DNA from: Salinigranum halophilum
GTDB lineage: Archaea > Halobacteriota > Halobacteria > Halobacteriales > Haloferacaceae
Reading direction: 5' to 3'
Assembly (NCBI RefSeq): GCF_007004735.1
Contig: NZ_SSNL01000005.1
Location: forward strand, 582,975-646,974
DNA: 64,000 bases
Notes under the pieces: model-generated
What the model was told of the DNA's origin: nothing
Database searches by the model: none
What the model saw: the letters and a program-made list of their open reading frames with translations, nothing else
Made by a program: the position numbers and the translations under genes
Shown here: positions 49,133-58,564 of the stretch, in pieces
Layout of the letters: the number at the start of each line of letters is the position of its first letter
Position numbering within the stretch: the stretch's first letter is position 1

Positions 49133-50110
49133 GTGGAAGTGCCAGCGTCCGTCGCCGCCGTCGTCGACCGCGAGTTCGGCAGCGACGTCACTGCCGTGAC
49201 GCGGCTCTCGGGAGGGTGTAAGGACACCTACCGGGTCGACCTGCGTGCGCGGACCGTCGTCGTCGCGTTCCCCCGAGCGACGTGGTACGAGCGGGCGTTC
49301 GCGCTCGAACCGGCGCTCATGCGACTCGTGCGGACCGAAACGTCACTCCCGGTGCCGCGCGTGCTCGCGAGCGACGTCACCGGGGAGACGATGCGGCCGT
49401 ACCACGTGACCGAGTACGTCGACGCGCCGGACCTCCACGGACGGTTCGCCGCCTCTCCGCGGGAGGCCCAGGCGACCCTGCTGGAAGCGGCCGGGCGCGC
49501 GCTGGCGACCCTCCACCAGGAAGTGGAGTTCGCGTCGAGCGGGCCGTTGCGGGCCGTCGACGGGGAGGTTCGGGTGGAGCCGCACGCGTCGTGGCCGGCG
49601 TTCCTCGCGGCGCTCGTCGAAGAGTGGGTGGCCGAACTCGACGAGCGCCGCTTTTCGGACCTGCGCGGGACGTTCACGACGGCGCTGACGCCGGACGCGT
49701 TCCTCGACGTCGACCCGAACCCGGTCTGTCTCCACTTCGACTACGCGCCCGGGAACCTCCTCGCGCGTGGGACGGAACTCGTCGGCGTCGTCGACTGGGG
49801 CTTCGCCGTCGCGGGCCACGCGGAGTACGACCTCTTCCAGTTCGAGAAGAACTTCCTCCTCGGCCAGGTCGAAGACCGGAGGGTCAGAGACGAGTTGCGC
49901 CCGCACGTCACCGCCGGCTACCGCGAGCGGCGGAGCCTCGAAGCGGGGTGGGAGCGCCGTCGGGCGTTCTACCGGGTCGCGTACAAACTCGCGAGCATGC
50001 GGTCGTTCCACCGATGGGCCGGGGACGAACCCGCACAGGCAGACGCCCTCGCCACGCGACTCCGAGACGAACTGGAGACGGACCTCGAACGGCTCCGGGC
50101 GTACGAGTAA
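49133..50110 (+). CDS. APH-family kinase-like phosphotransferase
   Basis: From a GTG at 49133 the protein has 325 residues; a TTG at 49106 or GTG at 49139 are other possible starts, the latter with a GAGGTGGAA ribosome-binding-like stretch. Kinase motifs of aminoglycoside phosphotransferases are clear: HFDYAPGNLLARG (Brenner catalytic loop) near residue 200 and VVDWGFAVAGHAEYDL (DFG equivalent) near residue 222. The Gly-rich loop and Lys region is RLSGGCKDTYRVDLRARTVVVAF. Such proteins phosphorylate small molecules; antibiotic resistance should not be assumed in an archaeon. Confidence 0.85.
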   Translation: MEVPASVAAVVDREFGSDVTAVTRLSGGCKDTYRVDLRARTVVVAFPRATWYERAFALEPALMRLVRTETSLPVPRVLASDVTGETMRPYHVTEYVDAPDLHGRFAASPREAQATLLEAAGRALATLHQEVEFASSGPLRAVDGEVRVEPHASWPAFLAALVEEWVAELDERRFSDLRGTFTTALTPDAFLDVDPNPVCLHFDYAPGNLLARGTELVGVVDWGFAVAGHAEYDLFQFEKNFLLGQVEDRRVRDELRPHVTAGYRERRSLEAGWERRRAFYRVAYKLASMRSFHRWAGDEPAQADALATRLRDELETDLERLRAYE

Positions 50111-50198
50111 CCCGGTCAGCTGGGGTCGTCGACGGTCGCAGGCTCAGGCCTGAGAACCGGACCCGTGGCTTCAAGTCCGGCCGGCCGAGAGGCGAAGT

Positions 50199-50282
50199 AT
50201 GAACAGACAACAGCTCATCGCGCTGGTCTTCGTCGGCATGATGGTCCTCTCGTCGGTCGGTGCCGTCGCCAGCGTCTTCTGA
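50199..50282 (+). CDS. 27-residue membrane microprotein
   Basis: The frame MNRQQLIALVFVGMMVLSSV (then GAVASVF) is nearly all hydrophobic after the short charged start and would form one membrane helix. I recall closely similar short frames in other haloarchaeal genomes. It sits alone between the APH-like kinase gene and the convergent DUF2237 gene, with a TTCAAGT element about 25 nt upstream. It is too short for most gene finders. The function is unknown; single-helix microproteins often modulate membrane complexes. Confidence 0.5.
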   Translation: MNRQQLIALVFVGMMVLSSVGAVASVF

Positions 50283-50302
50283 CGAGGCAGTCGCCCGCGG
50301 CC

Positions 50303-50704
50303 TCACTCCTCCGTCTCACCGTCGTGTGCGTACTCGCGGAGCGTCGCGAGCGGAACGTCGTCCAGCACGGCCGCACTCGTCGCTTCGAGGACGAGCGGCG
50401 GCGCGCAGTCGGCCTCGCAGGCTTCGAGCCATCGCCCGACACAGACACACCAGCAGTCGCCGGGGTGGAGCCCGGGGAAGTCGAACTCCGGACGGGGCGT
50501 GACGAGGTCGTTCCCCTGGTCGCGGCTGAACTCGAGGAACTCCTGGGTGACGACGGCACACATCTCGTGGCGTCCGCGGTCGGACGGCAGATGTCGGCAG
50601 TGTCCGTCGCGCAGGTAGCCCGTCTCGGGGGCGCGGCTACAGGGTGCCAGTGCCGTGCCGAGGACGTTCGCTTCCTCCTCGTCGGCGTTTCCGTCAGTGC
50701 GCAT
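50303..50704 (-). CDS. DUF2237-family protein
   Basis: From MRTDGNADEEEANVLGTALAPCSRAPETGYLRDGHCRHLPSDRG (50704) the protein has 133 residues. The family pattern is strong: NVLG, CS, TGY-RDG-C, HEMCAVVTQEFLEFSRDQGNDLVTPRPEFDFPGLHPGDCWCVCVGRWLEA, then VVLEAT. Six conserved Cys and several His residues suggest a metal site, perhaps zinc. DUF2237 proteins are widespread in bacteria and halophiles but uncharacterised. It converges on the microprotein gene with a 20-bp gap. Confidence 0.85.
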   Translation of the reverse strand: MRTDGNADEEEANVLGTALAPCSRAPETGYLRDGHCRHLPSDRGRHEMCAVVTQEFLEFSRDQGNDLVTPRPEFDFPGLHPGDCWCVCVGRWLEACEADCAPPLVLEATSAAVLDDVPLATLREYAHDGETEE

Positions 50705-50905
50705 GCGTGTCGCTCGGCCTCGCCGGAGAAAAGTCCGCTGGCGTCGGTCACCGGCGGGGAGCGGAAGCGGCTCGGAACGGACCGAAGCGGCCGTGCAGCC
50801 GAGACCGAGACACGGCGGGTCCGTCACGAGCGGTCGGTTCTCGTTCTCGATACTGATTCAGTCGCACATATCGTTATATCAGACTACTCGAACTGTGGAA
50901 GCAAC

Positions 50906-51616
50906 ATGAGAGAGGAACGAGACGCGACCCGGCCGGCGACGTCGGGTGGCGAGACAGTGGCGGCGTTTCGGCCGGGAACGAACGTGCTGGTCCGCGGCCC
51001 GTCGCTCGCGGGGAAACGCACACTCGCGCTCGGACTGCTCGCGGCGCTCGCGGGCGACGAGCGGCCCGTCGTGGTCTCCGCCACCGCCGACGCGGCGAGC
51101 ATCCGGCGACAGTTCGGGACGGCGGGTGGTGCCGAGATGAGCGACGACTGTTACGTGGTCGACGCGGTGCGCTCACAGTTCTCCGGGAGGGTGATTCGGA
51201 CGGACGGCGGCGACAGACGGACCTGGTACGCCTCGTCGCCGAACGACCTGACCGGCCTGGGAATCTCGACGACGCGCGCGCTCTCGGCCGTCCACGCCGA
51301 GGGGGGACGCCCCCGAGTCGTCGTCGACAGCCTCTCGACGCTCCTGCAGTACAACAGCCTCGAGCGCGTCTACCGGTTCCTGCACGTCATGAACAGCCGG
51401 GTGCGAGCCGTCGACGGCGTCACCATCCAGGTCATCCACGCCGACGCCCACACCGAACGGGAGGTAGCGACCCTCGCGCACCTGTTCGACAGCGTGGTCG
51501 ACGTGACGGTGGGTCCCGACGAGGACGCGGTCGACGTCCGGACGAGCAGGACGCGGCGCTCGTTCTCGCTGTCGGAGTTTCTCTCGTCGGTCGCCGGGGG
51601 CCGTCCGACGGTCTGA
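50906..51616 (+). CDS. RecA/RadA-like ATPase-fold protein (DUF7504-like)
   Basis: From MREERDATRPATSGGETVAAF (50906) the protein has 236 residues. A Walker A-like GPSLAGKRTLALGLL near residue 31 and Walker B-like RVVVDSLSTLLQY near residue 136 place it in the KaiC/RAD55 group; the P-loop is not canonical (LAGKRT for the usual G-GKT/S). Haloarchaea have many such proteins next to sensory genes. TATA-like CGTTATATC lies about 30 nt upstream; the long upstream frame to 50165 overlaps other genes and is a shadow. The role is unknown. Confidence 0.8.
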   Translation: MREERDATRPATSGGETVAAFRPGTNVLVRGPSLAGKRTLALGLLAALAGDERPVVVSATADAASIRRQFGTAGGAEMSDDCYVVDAVRSQFSGRVIRTDGGDRRTWYASSPNDLTGLGISTTRALSAVHAEGGRPRVVVDSLSTLLQYNSLERVYRFLHVMNSRVRAVDGVTIQVIHADAHTEREVATLAHLFDSVVDVTVGPDEDAVDVRTSRTRRSFSLSEFLSSVAGGRPTV

Positions 51617-51629
51617 AACGCGTGTCGGG

Positions 51630-53489
51630 TCAGGCGAGTCCGGCGAACTCGGCGAGGTCGAGTCGGTCGAGCGTCTCGGAAGTCGGAGCGCCGTCGTCGT
51701 CCCACCCGCGGAACGCGTAGTAGTCGTCGAGCATCCGCTCCAGTTCCTCGGGCGGGCAGTACATCCCCTGGGAGGGTCCGTCGGGGATGGGCTCGTGCAT
51801 CACGCGGTGGGGGAGGGTGTCCGCCTCGCGGCTCGCGACCCCGCGGGAGACGTTGATGAGTCGTTCGAGGTTGTAGACGCGTTCGCCGATGGCTTCGACG
51901 TCTCCCGTGGAGAGCGACCAGCCGGTCGCGTGGTTGATGACGTCGCGGTAGCGGTCGTTCACCGTCTTCCCCCACCCGCCCTCGCTCACGAACCGACACT
52001 GGGTGAGCGAGTCGCCCAGCGCGGTGAAGTGCTGTGAGCGCGCCGCGAACTCGGGGGAGTTCTCGGGCGTGAACGGCTCCTCACTCCCGTACTGTAGCGT
52101 GGGGCGGGTGTCGTGGTGTGAGCCGCCGCGGGTGGCTGTCGCGTAGCCGATGCTCATCCCCTTCAGCCCCCGCGGGGAGTGGGCGGCGAACTCGAGCCCC
52201 TTCGAGCCGTGGAGGTACTTGTCGGCCTCCCCGCCGAGGTCCCGCGCGAGCGCGAACGACCCGTCCGCGAGTCGGTCGCCGAACCCCTCCCGGTGGGCGG
52301 TCTGGCGCGTCAACTCGACGAGCCCGTCCGCGTCCCCGAACGCGAGGTGTGGCGAATCCGTCTCCGAGAGGAGTCCCTTCTCGAAGCACTCGCGGGCGAA
52401 CGCGACGGTGACGCCGAAACTGATGGTGTCCATGCCGAGGCGGTCACAGAGGTCGTTGACCTTCACCACCCGGGGGAGGTCGTAGACGTCCTGCATCGTT
52501 GCGGTCCCGAAGAGGCTCTCGAACTCGGGTATCTTCCCGTCGGTGACGCCCTCGGACTCGACGGTGACGTGTTTCCCGCAGCGGACGGCGCAGTTCGCAC
52601 ACGTGGTGTCCTCGGTGACGTACGCCTCGCGGAGGGTCTCACCGCTCACCTGCTCCGCCGTGGCGGCGTCGGTCTGCTCGGTCTGATTGTTCCGCTGGCC
52701 GAGCTTCCCCATCTCGTTGATGGGGTTCACCAGCCCGGCGGTCCCGTAGTTCTGGAGCATCGTCGTCTCCTGCATGAGCGGGGCCATGCGGCTCGCCGTC
52801 AGTTCGCGGAGGTCGTCGTTCCGAGCGATCTCCGGCTCGAACGAGCCCTCCCGGATTGCGACGGCTTTGACGTTCTTCGAGCCCAGCACGGCCCCGGCAC
52901 CCCCGCGCCCGGCGACCCCTTCTCGGAGCTTCGACTCGTGGAGCAAGCAGGCGTATCGGACCTGGTGCTCCCCGGCGGGGCCGGTGGCGATGACGTGCGT
53001 GTCGTGGCCCACTCCCTCCAGGTCGCGGACCGCCGAACAGGTCTCGTAGGTGTCTCGCCCGACGAGGTCGTCCGCCGGTTCGATGCGAGCGCCGTCTTCG
53101 CTCACGACGACGTAGGAGCTGTCGGGGGCACGGCCGTGCAGGACGACGAGTTCGAAGCCGGTCGTCTTCTGCGCGCGAGGGAAGGTGCCCCCGAACGTGC
53201 TGTCGAAGAAGCCGTTGGTCATGGGCGAGACGAAGCCGACGACACCCCGGGAAGTGCTCTGGAACGGCGTCGCGTTCAGCGGGCCGACGCCGAAGGCGAC
53301 GACGTTCTCGGGGTCGAAGGGGTCGGCCGCGGGAGGGACGTGGTCGGCGACGGCCTTGGCCACGAGGCCGTTCCCGCCGAGGAAGCGACGGGCGTCCGCG
53401 GGCGCGATGGGCTCGGTCTCGACCGCGCCGGTGTCGAGGTGGACGTGGAGGACCTCGCCACCGTAGACGGGGGGCAGCGCGTCTGTCAC
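51630..53489 (-). CDS. Aldehyde:ferredoxin oxidoreductase-family tungstoenzyme
   Basis: From a GTG at 53489 (VTDALPPVYGGEVLHVHLDTGAVETEPI) the protein has 619 residues, the normal AOR length. The first domain has LGGNGLVAKAV and PLNATPFQSTSRGVVGFVSPMTNGFFDSTFGGTF; the 4Fe-4S ligands are CANCAVRCGKHV near residue 303, with DRLGMDTISFGV binding the pterin. The family oxidises aldehydes with ferredoxin as acceptor and uses a tungsto-bis-pterin. In-frame sequence upstream of 53489 lacks a good ATG. A MoaD/ThiS-like gene at 60.7 kb and the ferredoxin at 13.5 kb are possible helpers at a distance. Confidence 0.9.
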   Translation of the reverse strand: MTDALPPVYGGEVLHVHLDTGAVETEPIAPADARRFLGGNGLVAKAVADHVPPAADPFDPENVVAFGVGPLNATPFQSTSRGVVGFVSPMTNGFFDSTFGGTFPRAQKTTGFELVVLHGRAPDSSYVVVSEDGARIEPADDLVGRDTYETCSAVRDLEGVGHDTHVIATGPAGEHQVRYACLLHESKLREGVAGRGGAGAVLGSKNVKAVAIREGSFEPEIARNDDLRELTASRMAPLMQETTMLQNYGTAGLVNPINEMGKLGQRNNQTEQTDAATAEQVSGETLREAYVTEDTTCANCAVRCGKHVTVESEGVTDGKIPEFESLFGTATMQDVYDLPRVVKVNDLCDRLGMDTISFGVTVAFARECFEKGLLSETDSPHLAFGDADGLVELTRQTAHREGFGDRLADGSFALARDLGGEADKYLHGSKGLEFAAHSPRGLKGMSIGYATATRGGSHHDTRPTLQYGSEEPFTPENSPEFAARSQHFTALGDSLTQCRFVSEGGWGKTVNDRYRDVINHATGWSLSTGDVEAIGERVYNLERLINVSRGVASREADTLPHRVMHEPIPDGPSQGMYCPPEELERMLDDYYAFRGWDDDGAPTSETLDRLDLAEFAGLA

Positions 53490-53575
53490 TGGCTCGGTCC
53501 CCCGTTGCCCACCGCAGCCGCCGGCGTCGACTGCCCGCACGACCCTATCTCGAACTGTGGAGTTTCGTGTGTCAT
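53486..53575 (-). CDS. Candidate 29-residue frame coupled to the AOR gene
   Basis: An ATG at 53575 opens MTHETPQFEIGSCGQSTPAA and the frame stops (TGA) overlapping the GTG start of the AOR gene (GTGA). That overlap is typical of coupled genes. The peptide has one Cys, no hydrophobic segment and no motif I know. It may be a leader used to deliver ribosomes to the weak GTG start, or may be chance. Confidence 0.3.
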   Translation of the reverse strand: MTHETPQFEIGSCGQSTPAAAVGNGGPSQ

Positions 53576-53888
53576 GTGTGTCCTCTTGTCGGGTGTTGTG
53601 AACGTCCCGCACGGATGAAGCGTGTGTGGACGGGGATGTGGAGCCAGGACATAAGTTCTCTCCTCGCCCGCCTGCCGCACACGGGCCGCGAGTAGACTGC
53701 ACGAACGTCACGGATGTCGGTTCCTCGCGGGACAGATGCGTGAAACACAGCCGTCGAGAGAGACAGTTCGAACCGGACTGCGTCGAGGAGAAAATCCGAT
53801 TAGCGACAGTTCGTGTGACGAAAGAGCAGATATTGAACGGTCAAAAGTATTTATCACCGAGACGCCCGACGAACGTTCATACAGAAGA
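53490..53888. other. Gap between AOR gene and urease operon
   Basis: Apart from the 29-codon frame (53486-53575) and the urease promoter (about 53844-53858), I see no gene. Longer frames across the stretch are antisense or Arg-rich shadows. The part 53740-53888 is A+T-richer and carries the probable urease promoter. Confidence 0.45.
53844..53855 (+). promoter_or_regulatory. TATA-like element of the urease operon
   Basis: AAAGTATTTATC sits 34-45 nt before the ATG of a 12-codon frame (53889) and 74-85 nt before ureB. Transcription would start near 53878, so the operon probably has a 50-nt leader. Confidence 0.5.
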
Positions 53889-53927
53889 ATGACCACGAAC
53901 GAGCCCGACCTCGAGACGAGCGTATAG
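53889..53927 (+). CDS. Possible 12-residue leader peptide before ureB
   Basis: [12 protein letters not shown] is followed by TAG, one base before the ureB ATG. It is the first start codon after the predicted transcript start. Translation of it could couple to ureB. There is no other evidence that it is made. Confidence 0.25.
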   Translation: MTTNEPDLETSV

Positions 53928-53928
53928 A

Positions 53929-54309
53929 ATGGACGAACAGAGACTCATCCCCGGCGAGGTCGACCCCGGCGAGGGGAGCATCGTCATCAACGAGGGGCGC
54001 GAGACCGCGACCGTCGACGTCGCCAACACGGGCGACCGCCCCATCCAGGTCGGCTCGCACTTTCACTTCTTCGAGGCGAACCGGGCACTGTCGTTCGCGC
54101 GCGAGGAGGCGTTCGGCATGCGACTCGACATCCCGGCCGGGACGGCGGTGCGGTTCGAACCCGGCGAAGAGACCGAGGTCGACCTCGTCGCGTTCGGCGG
54201 GAAACGCCGCGTGAGCGGGCTGAACAACCTGACGAACGGGGCGACGAGCAAGGGCGCGCCGGCGGACGCGCTCGAGCGGGCCCGCGACGGCGGTTTCGAG
54301 GGGGCATAA
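53929..54309 (+). CDS. ureB: Urease beta subunit
   Basis: The 126-residue protein starts [56 protein letters not shown], the canonical UreB sequence. It continues [31 protein letters not shown]. It is a structural subunit of the nickel urease that splits urea to ammonia and carbamate. A Gly/Ala-rich acidic end ([14 protein letters not shown]) is longer than in many bacteria. It is the first structural gene of a seven-gene operon B-C-A-G-D-E-F. Confidence 0.96.
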   Translation: MDEQRLIPGEVDPGEGSIVINEGRETATVDVANTGDRPIQVGSHFHFFEANRALSFAREEAFGMRLDIPAGTAVRFEPGEETEVDLVAFGGKRRVSGLNNLTNGATSKGAPADALERARDGGFEGA

Positions 54310-54311
54310 CC

Positions 54312-56024
54312 GTGGCGCGCGAACTCTCGAAGAAGCAGTACACCGACCTGTACGGCCCCACCGAGGGAAGCCGAGTCCGCCTCGGCGACACGAGCCTCGT
54401 CGCCGAAGTCGAAGCCGACCTGGGGACGCCGGGTGACGAGGCGGTGTTCGGCGGGGGCAAGACGCTGAGGGATGGAATGGGGATGGCCCCGGGCGTCACC
54501 GCCGAGGAGGGCGCGCTCGACTGGGTGCTGACGAACGCGACGGTCATCGACCCCGTCGTGGGCATCGTCAAGGGCGACATCGGCATCAAGGACGGCGTCA
54601 TCGCGGGCATCGGGAAGTCCGGCAACCCCAACACGATGGACGGCGTCGACCCCGAACTCGTGGTCGGCCCCTCGACCGACGTCTACCCCGCCGAGGGCCT
54701 CATCGCGACCGCGGGCGCGCTCGACATCCACGTCCACTTCAACAGCGCTCAGCTCGCAGAACACGCGCTCGCGTCGGGTATCACGACGATGCTCGGCGGC
54801 GGTTACGGCGGCGGCGCGACGACGGTGACGACCGGTCCGGTGAACATCGAGCGGTTCCTCCAGGCCGCCGAGGCGTGGCCCATCAACGTCGGTTTTTATG
54901 GAAAAGGCAACTCCTCGGGGAAGCCGGGGCTGTACGAGCAGGTCGAAGCCGGAGCGGTCGGCCTCAAACTCCACGAAGACTGGGGCTCGACGCCGGCGGT
55001 CATCGACACCTGTCTCGAGGTGGCCGACGAGATGGACGTCCAGACGTGTATCCACACGGACACGCTGAACGAGGCGGGCTTCGTCGAGGACACCTTCGAC
55101 GCCATCGACGGCCGGACGATGCACATGTTCCACATCGAGGGCGCGGGTGGTGGCCACGCCCCTGACATCCTCGAACTCGTCGGTGAACCTAACGCCCTGC
55201 CGTCGTCGACGAACCCCTCGATGCCCTTCACGACCAACACGTTCGACGAGCACCTCGACATGGTGATGGTGTGTCACCACCTCAACCCCGACGTCCCCGA
55301 GGACGTCTCCTTCGCCGAGTCCAGAATCCGCCACGAGACGCTCGCCGCCGAGGACGTCCTCCACGACATGGGTGCGGTGAGCATGATGACCACCGACTCG
55401 CAGGCGATGGGCCGGATGGCCGAACTCGTCTGTCGGACGTGGCAAACAGCGGATAAAATGAAGAAACAGCGGGGACCGCTCCCCGGCGACGAAGGCTCCG
55501 AAAACGACAACGAACGCATCCTCCGGTACATCGCGAAGTACACCATCAACCCCGCCATCACGGCTGGCATCGACGACTACGTCGGCTCGCTTGAGAGAGG
55601 CAAGCTCGCGGACGTCTGTCTGTGGGACCCCGCGTTCTTCGGTATCAAGCCAGACCTCGTGATGAAAGGGGGCTTCCCCGCGCTGTCGAAGATGGGTGAA
55701 GCGAACGGCTCGTTGATGACCTGCGAGCCGATGAAACAGCGGCCGCGTGCGGGGGCTGTCGGCAAGGCCAAGAACGCCCTCAGCCTGGCGTTCGTCTCGC
55801 AAGCAGGGTTCGACAACGACGTCGGCGAACAGTACGGTCTCACGAAGGAGGTAGTCCCCATCAAAGGGACCCGGAGCCTCGCGAAGGACAGCATGGTCCG
55901 CAACGACTACTGCCCCGAGGGTATCGCCGTCGACCCCGAGACGTTCGAGGTGACCATCGACGGCGAGGTCATCACCTGTGAGCCCGCCGAGGAGATTCCC
56001 CTGGCACAGCGGTACACGCTCTGA
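54312..56024 (+). CDS. ureC: Urease alpha (catalytic) subunit
   Basis: From a GTG at 54312 the protein has 570 residues, the normal UreC length. Active-site landmarks are present: [10 protein letters not shown] (two nickel His), GLKLHEDWG (the carbamylated Lys), [10 protein letters not shown] and [15 protein letters not shown] (nickel His), and the mobile flap MVCHHLN with catalytic Cys and His. The start follows the ureB stop by 2 nt. The whole frame is intact, so the enzyme should be functional with the accessory proteins encoded downstream. Confidence 0.97.
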   Translation: MARELSKKQYTDLYGPTEGSRVRLGDTSLVAEVEADLGTPGDEAVFGGGKTLRDGMGMAPGVTAEEGALDWVLTNATVIDPVVGIVKGDIGIKDGVIAGIGKSGNPNTMDGVDPELVVGPSTDVYPAEGLIATAGALDIHVHFNSAQLAEHALASGITTMLGGGYGGGATTVTTGPVNIERFLQAAEAWPINVGFYGKGNSSGKPGLYEQVEAGAVGLKLHEDWGSTPAVIDTCLEVADEMDVQTCIHTDTLNEAGFVEDTFDAIDGRTMHMFHIEGAGGGHAPDILELVGEPNALPSSTNPSMPFTTNTFDEHLDMVMVCHHLNPDVPEDVSFAESRIRHETLAAEDVLHDMGAVSMMTTDSQAMGRMAELVCRTWQTADKMKKQRGPLPGDEGSENDNERILRYIAKYTINPAITAGIDDYVGSLERGKLADVCLWDPAFFGIKPDLVMKGGFPALSKMGEANGSLMTCEPMKQRPRAGAVGKAKNALSLAFVSQAGFDNDVGEQYGLTKEVVPIKGTRSLAKDSMVRNDYCPEGIAVDPETFEVTIDGEVITCEPAEEIPLAQRYTL

Positions 56025-56034
56025 GAAGACACCA

Positions 56035-56364
56035 ATGCAACTCACCCCCAAAGACGAAGAACGACTGACCGTGTTCATGGCCGCAGAGCTCGCCCGCCGC
56101 CGCAAGGAGCGCGGGCTGAAACTCAATCACCCCGAGGCAGTGGCGTACATCTCCGACTGGGTGTTCGAGCGGGGCCGCGACGGTAAGGCGGTCGCGGACA
56201 TCCGCGCGGAGGCGACCGAACTGCTCTCCCGCGAGGACGTGATGGAGGGCGTCCCCGAGATGATCGACATGATCCAGGTCGAGCCCACCTTCCCCGACGG
56301 GACGAAGCTCGTCACCATCCACGACCCCATCAGAAGAGACGAACCGCTGGAGGTGGGCGAGTGA
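56035..56364 (+). CDS. ureA: Urease gamma subunit
   Basis: The 109-residue protein [51 protein letters not shown] is a textbook UreA, slightly longer at the C-terminus than the usual 100 residues. Placement after ureC, rather than first as in most bacteria, is a known archaeal layout. Its stop overlaps the ureG GTG start (GTGA). Confidence 0.96.
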   Translation: MQLTPKDEERLTVFMAAELARRRKERGLKLNHPEAVAYISDWVFERGRDGKAVADIRAEATELLSREDVMEGVPEMIDMIQVEPTFPDGTKLVTIHDPIRRDEPLEVGE

Positions 56365-57023
56365 GCCGCACCGAGGGCGAGAGTGAGGACACGAATCGCC
56401 CGCGGACCTATCGGGACGTTCCCGTCGTCGGCATCGGCGGGCCGGTCGGTTCGGGGAAGACCTCACTCATCGAGCGTCTCGTTCCGCACCTCAAGACGGA
56501 CGACCGGACCGTCGGCCTCATCGCCAACGACATCCTCACCCAGGAGGACGCGATGGTGCTGAAGGAGGCGTTCGCGGGCGAGATTCCCGACGACCTCGTG
56601 CAGGGCGTCGAGACCGGCGCGTGCCCCCACACGGGAATCAGAGAGGACCCGACGATGAACCTCGACAAGGTGACCGAGTACGCCCAGAACTACCCGGAAC
56701 TGGACCTCGTGCTCCTCGAATCGGGCGGCGACAACCTCGCGGCGACGTTCAACCCCGAACTCGCCGACTACTTCATCTACGTCATCTCCGTCGCCGAAGG
56801 CGACGACATCCCCCGCAAGCGCGGCCCGGGCGTCGTCGACTGTGACCTCCTCGTCATCAACAAGACCGACCTCGCCCCACACGTGGGCGCGGACCTCGAC
56901 GTGATGCAGCGCGACACCGAAGACGTGAGAGGAGAACGGCCGTACGTCCTCACCAACTGCAAGGAGGAGACGGGCATCGAAGCGGTCGCCGCACACATCG
57001 AACGGGAGGTGCTGTTCGCGTAG
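56361..57023 (+). CDS. ureG: Urease accessory GTPase UreG
   Basis: From GTG at 56361 the protein has 220 residues. P-loop [17 protein letters not shown] near residue 24, [17 protein letters not shown] (the nickel-binding C-P-H motif), [17 protein letters not shown] and the [13 protein letters not shown] guanine motif are all present. It hydrolyses GTP to drive nickel insertion with UreD, UreE and UreF. Confidence 0.96.
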   Translation: MSRTEGESEDTNRPRTYRDVPVVGIGGPVGSGKTSLIERLVPHLKTDDRTVGLIANDILTQEDAMVLKEAFAGEIPDDLVQGVETGACPHTGIREDPTMNLDKVTEYAQNYPELDLVLLESGGDNLAATFNPELADYFIYVISVAEGDDIPRKRGPGVVDCDLLVINKTDLAPHVGADLDVMQRDTEDVRGERPYVLTNCKEETGIEAVAAHIEREVLFA

Positions 57024-57959
57024 ATGGCGACGTCGACGAGCACCGAGGGCCCGCCGCCGGAGTTCCGGTCGTACGCGGCGGAGTCGCTCGCACAGTCGCC
57101 CGCGGGTGCCGTCGGGAAAGGCGGAACGCTCGACCTCCGCTTCGCCCGGGGGAGCGACGGCCAGTCGCGGCTGGTGTACGACCGCGCGACGGTTCCCTTC
57201 CACCTCACCGGGGGGCTGTACCACGACGAGGCGATGCCCGACATCGCCTCCGCGTACGTCCAGGACCCGACGGGCGGTATCGCACAGGGCGACCGGTACG
57301 AGTCGACCATCGAGGTCGAAGCCGGCGCGTACGCGCACGTCTCGACCGGGAGCGCGACGAAGGTCCTCCGGATGGAGCGCAACTACGGAGCCTCGACGAC
57401 GGAAATCGCAGTCGGCGAGGGTGGTTACCTCGAGTACCTGCCCGAGCCGACCATCCTCCACGAGGACGCACGCTTCTGGCAGCAGGTCGACATCGACCTC
57501 GCACCCGACGCGGCGGTGTTGTTCGCGGACGTCGTCGTCCCGGGTCGACTCGCTCGCGACGAACTGTTCGCGTTCGAGCGCCTGCACACGAGCGTCGAGG
57601 CACAGCGCGACGGCGAGACCCTGTTCGCCGACGCGGTCCGACTCGAGGGCGGAGACCACCTGTGCGGGCCGGGGCTGTTCGGCGAGTTCAGAGTGGTCGG
57701 GACGTTCTACGTCGTCGCGCCCGGGTACGACGACGTCGCCGAACTGGCGGACGACCTCCACGAGTGCGTCCAGTCCGACGGGGACGAGGCGGACCCATCG
57801 GCCGTCGGCGGCGCGTCGGTCCTTCCGCGGGAGTCTGGCGTCGTCGTCCGCGTGCTCGGGGACCGCTCGAGCGACGCGACGGCGCGGTTTTACCGGGTGT
57901 GGGACCGGGCCCGAGAAGCGCTCGTCGGGGCCGGCGCGCCGGACACGAGGAAGTTCTGA
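57024..57959 (+). CDS. ureD: Urease accessory protein UreD
   Basis: The 311-residue protein follows the ureG stop directly. UreD features include LDLRFARGSDGQSRLVYDRATVPFHLTGGLYHD, GGIAQGDRYESTIEVEAGAYAHVSTGSATKVLRME and GGYLEYLPEPTILHEDARF. It is a scaffold that binds the apo-urease and forms the UreDFG activation complex. Its TGA overlaps the ATG of ureE. Confidence 0.93.
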   Translation: MATSTSTEGPPPEFRSYAAESLAQSPAGAVGKGGTLDLRFARGSDGQSRLVYDRATVPFHLTGGLYHDEAMPDIASAYVQDPTGGIAQGDRYESTIEVEAGAYAHVSTGSATKVLRMERNYGASTTEIAVGEGGYLEYLPEPTILHEDARFWQQVDIDLAPDAAVLFADVVVPGRLARDELFAFERLHTSVEAQRDGETLFADAVRLEGGDHLCGPGLFGEFRVVGTFYVVAPGYDDVAELADDLHECVQSDGDEADPSAVGGASVLPRESGVVVRVLGDRSSDATARFYRVWDRAREALVGAGAPDTRKF

Positions 57960-58564
57960 TGCGCGTCGCACACGGTCCCGTCGAGGCCGAGGGGACGGCG
58001 GACGCGGGGCGCATCGTCGTCGACGAGACGCAGCGGCGGCGCTCGCGGTTCCGAACCCGGACGAGCGCCGACGAGGAGGTCGGCGTCGTCGTCGACGGTG
58101 CGCGGGTGCTGTCGGCCGGCGACGTCCTCGAGACCGATGACGGCGAGCGGTTCGTCGTCGAGCTGGAGGCCGTCGAGGCGCTCGTCGTTTCGTTCGCGGG
58201 CAGGTCCGACCCCGCATCGATGGTCGTCGCCGGGCACGCTGTCGGCAACCGTCACTGGGACCTCGTCGCCCACGACGGGCGGGTGTACGTCCCCACGGGC
58301 GGCGACGCCGAGGGACGAATCGAGTTCCTCGAACCGTACCTGCCGGCGGACGCGCAGGTGCGCGTCGACGCCGTCGAACCGTCGCTGTTCGACGAGAGCG
58401 AGACGGGCCACGGCGGCGGAGCGAGCGGGCATAGTCACGCGGACCCCGGTCACTCACACGACCACGACCACGCGGACCACGACCACGGACACACGCACGG
58501 AGACACCACCACGATGACGCGCGACAGACTCAGGAGCATGACGAGAGAGACGACAGATGAGTGA
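57959..58564 (+). CDS. ureE: Urease nickel chaperone UreE
   Basis: The 201-residue protein starts MRVAHGPVEAEGTADAG, shares two bases with the ureD stop, and overlaps the start of ureF. The peptide-binding N-domain is followed by the metal domain with VVAGHAVGNRHWDLVAHDGRVYVP, whose GNRHW His is the central nickel ligand. The C-terminus carries a tail with about a dozen His (GHSHADPGHSHDHDHADHDHGHTHG), a nickel store as in Klebsiella UreE. Confidence 0.95.
   Translation: MRVAHGPVEAEGTADAGRIVVDETQRRRSRFRTRTSADEEVGVVVDGARVLSAGDVLETDDGERFVVELEAVEALVVSFAGRSDPASMVVAGHAVGNRHWDLVAHDGRVYVPTGGDAEGRIEFLEPYLPADAQVRVDAVEPSLFDESETGHGGGASGHSHADPGHSHDHDHADHDHGHTHGDTTTMTRDRLRSMTRETTDE

Noticed and set aside
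49133..50110. Calling the APH-like protein an antibiotic resistance gene
   Set aside because: APH-fold kinases are broad small-molecule kinases and no resistance context or transfer signs are present.
50143..50154. 12-bp palindrome CTCAGGCCTGAG after the APH-like gene
   Set aside because: Short and GC-rich, without a T run or promoter nearby; could be a weak terminator but chance is likely.
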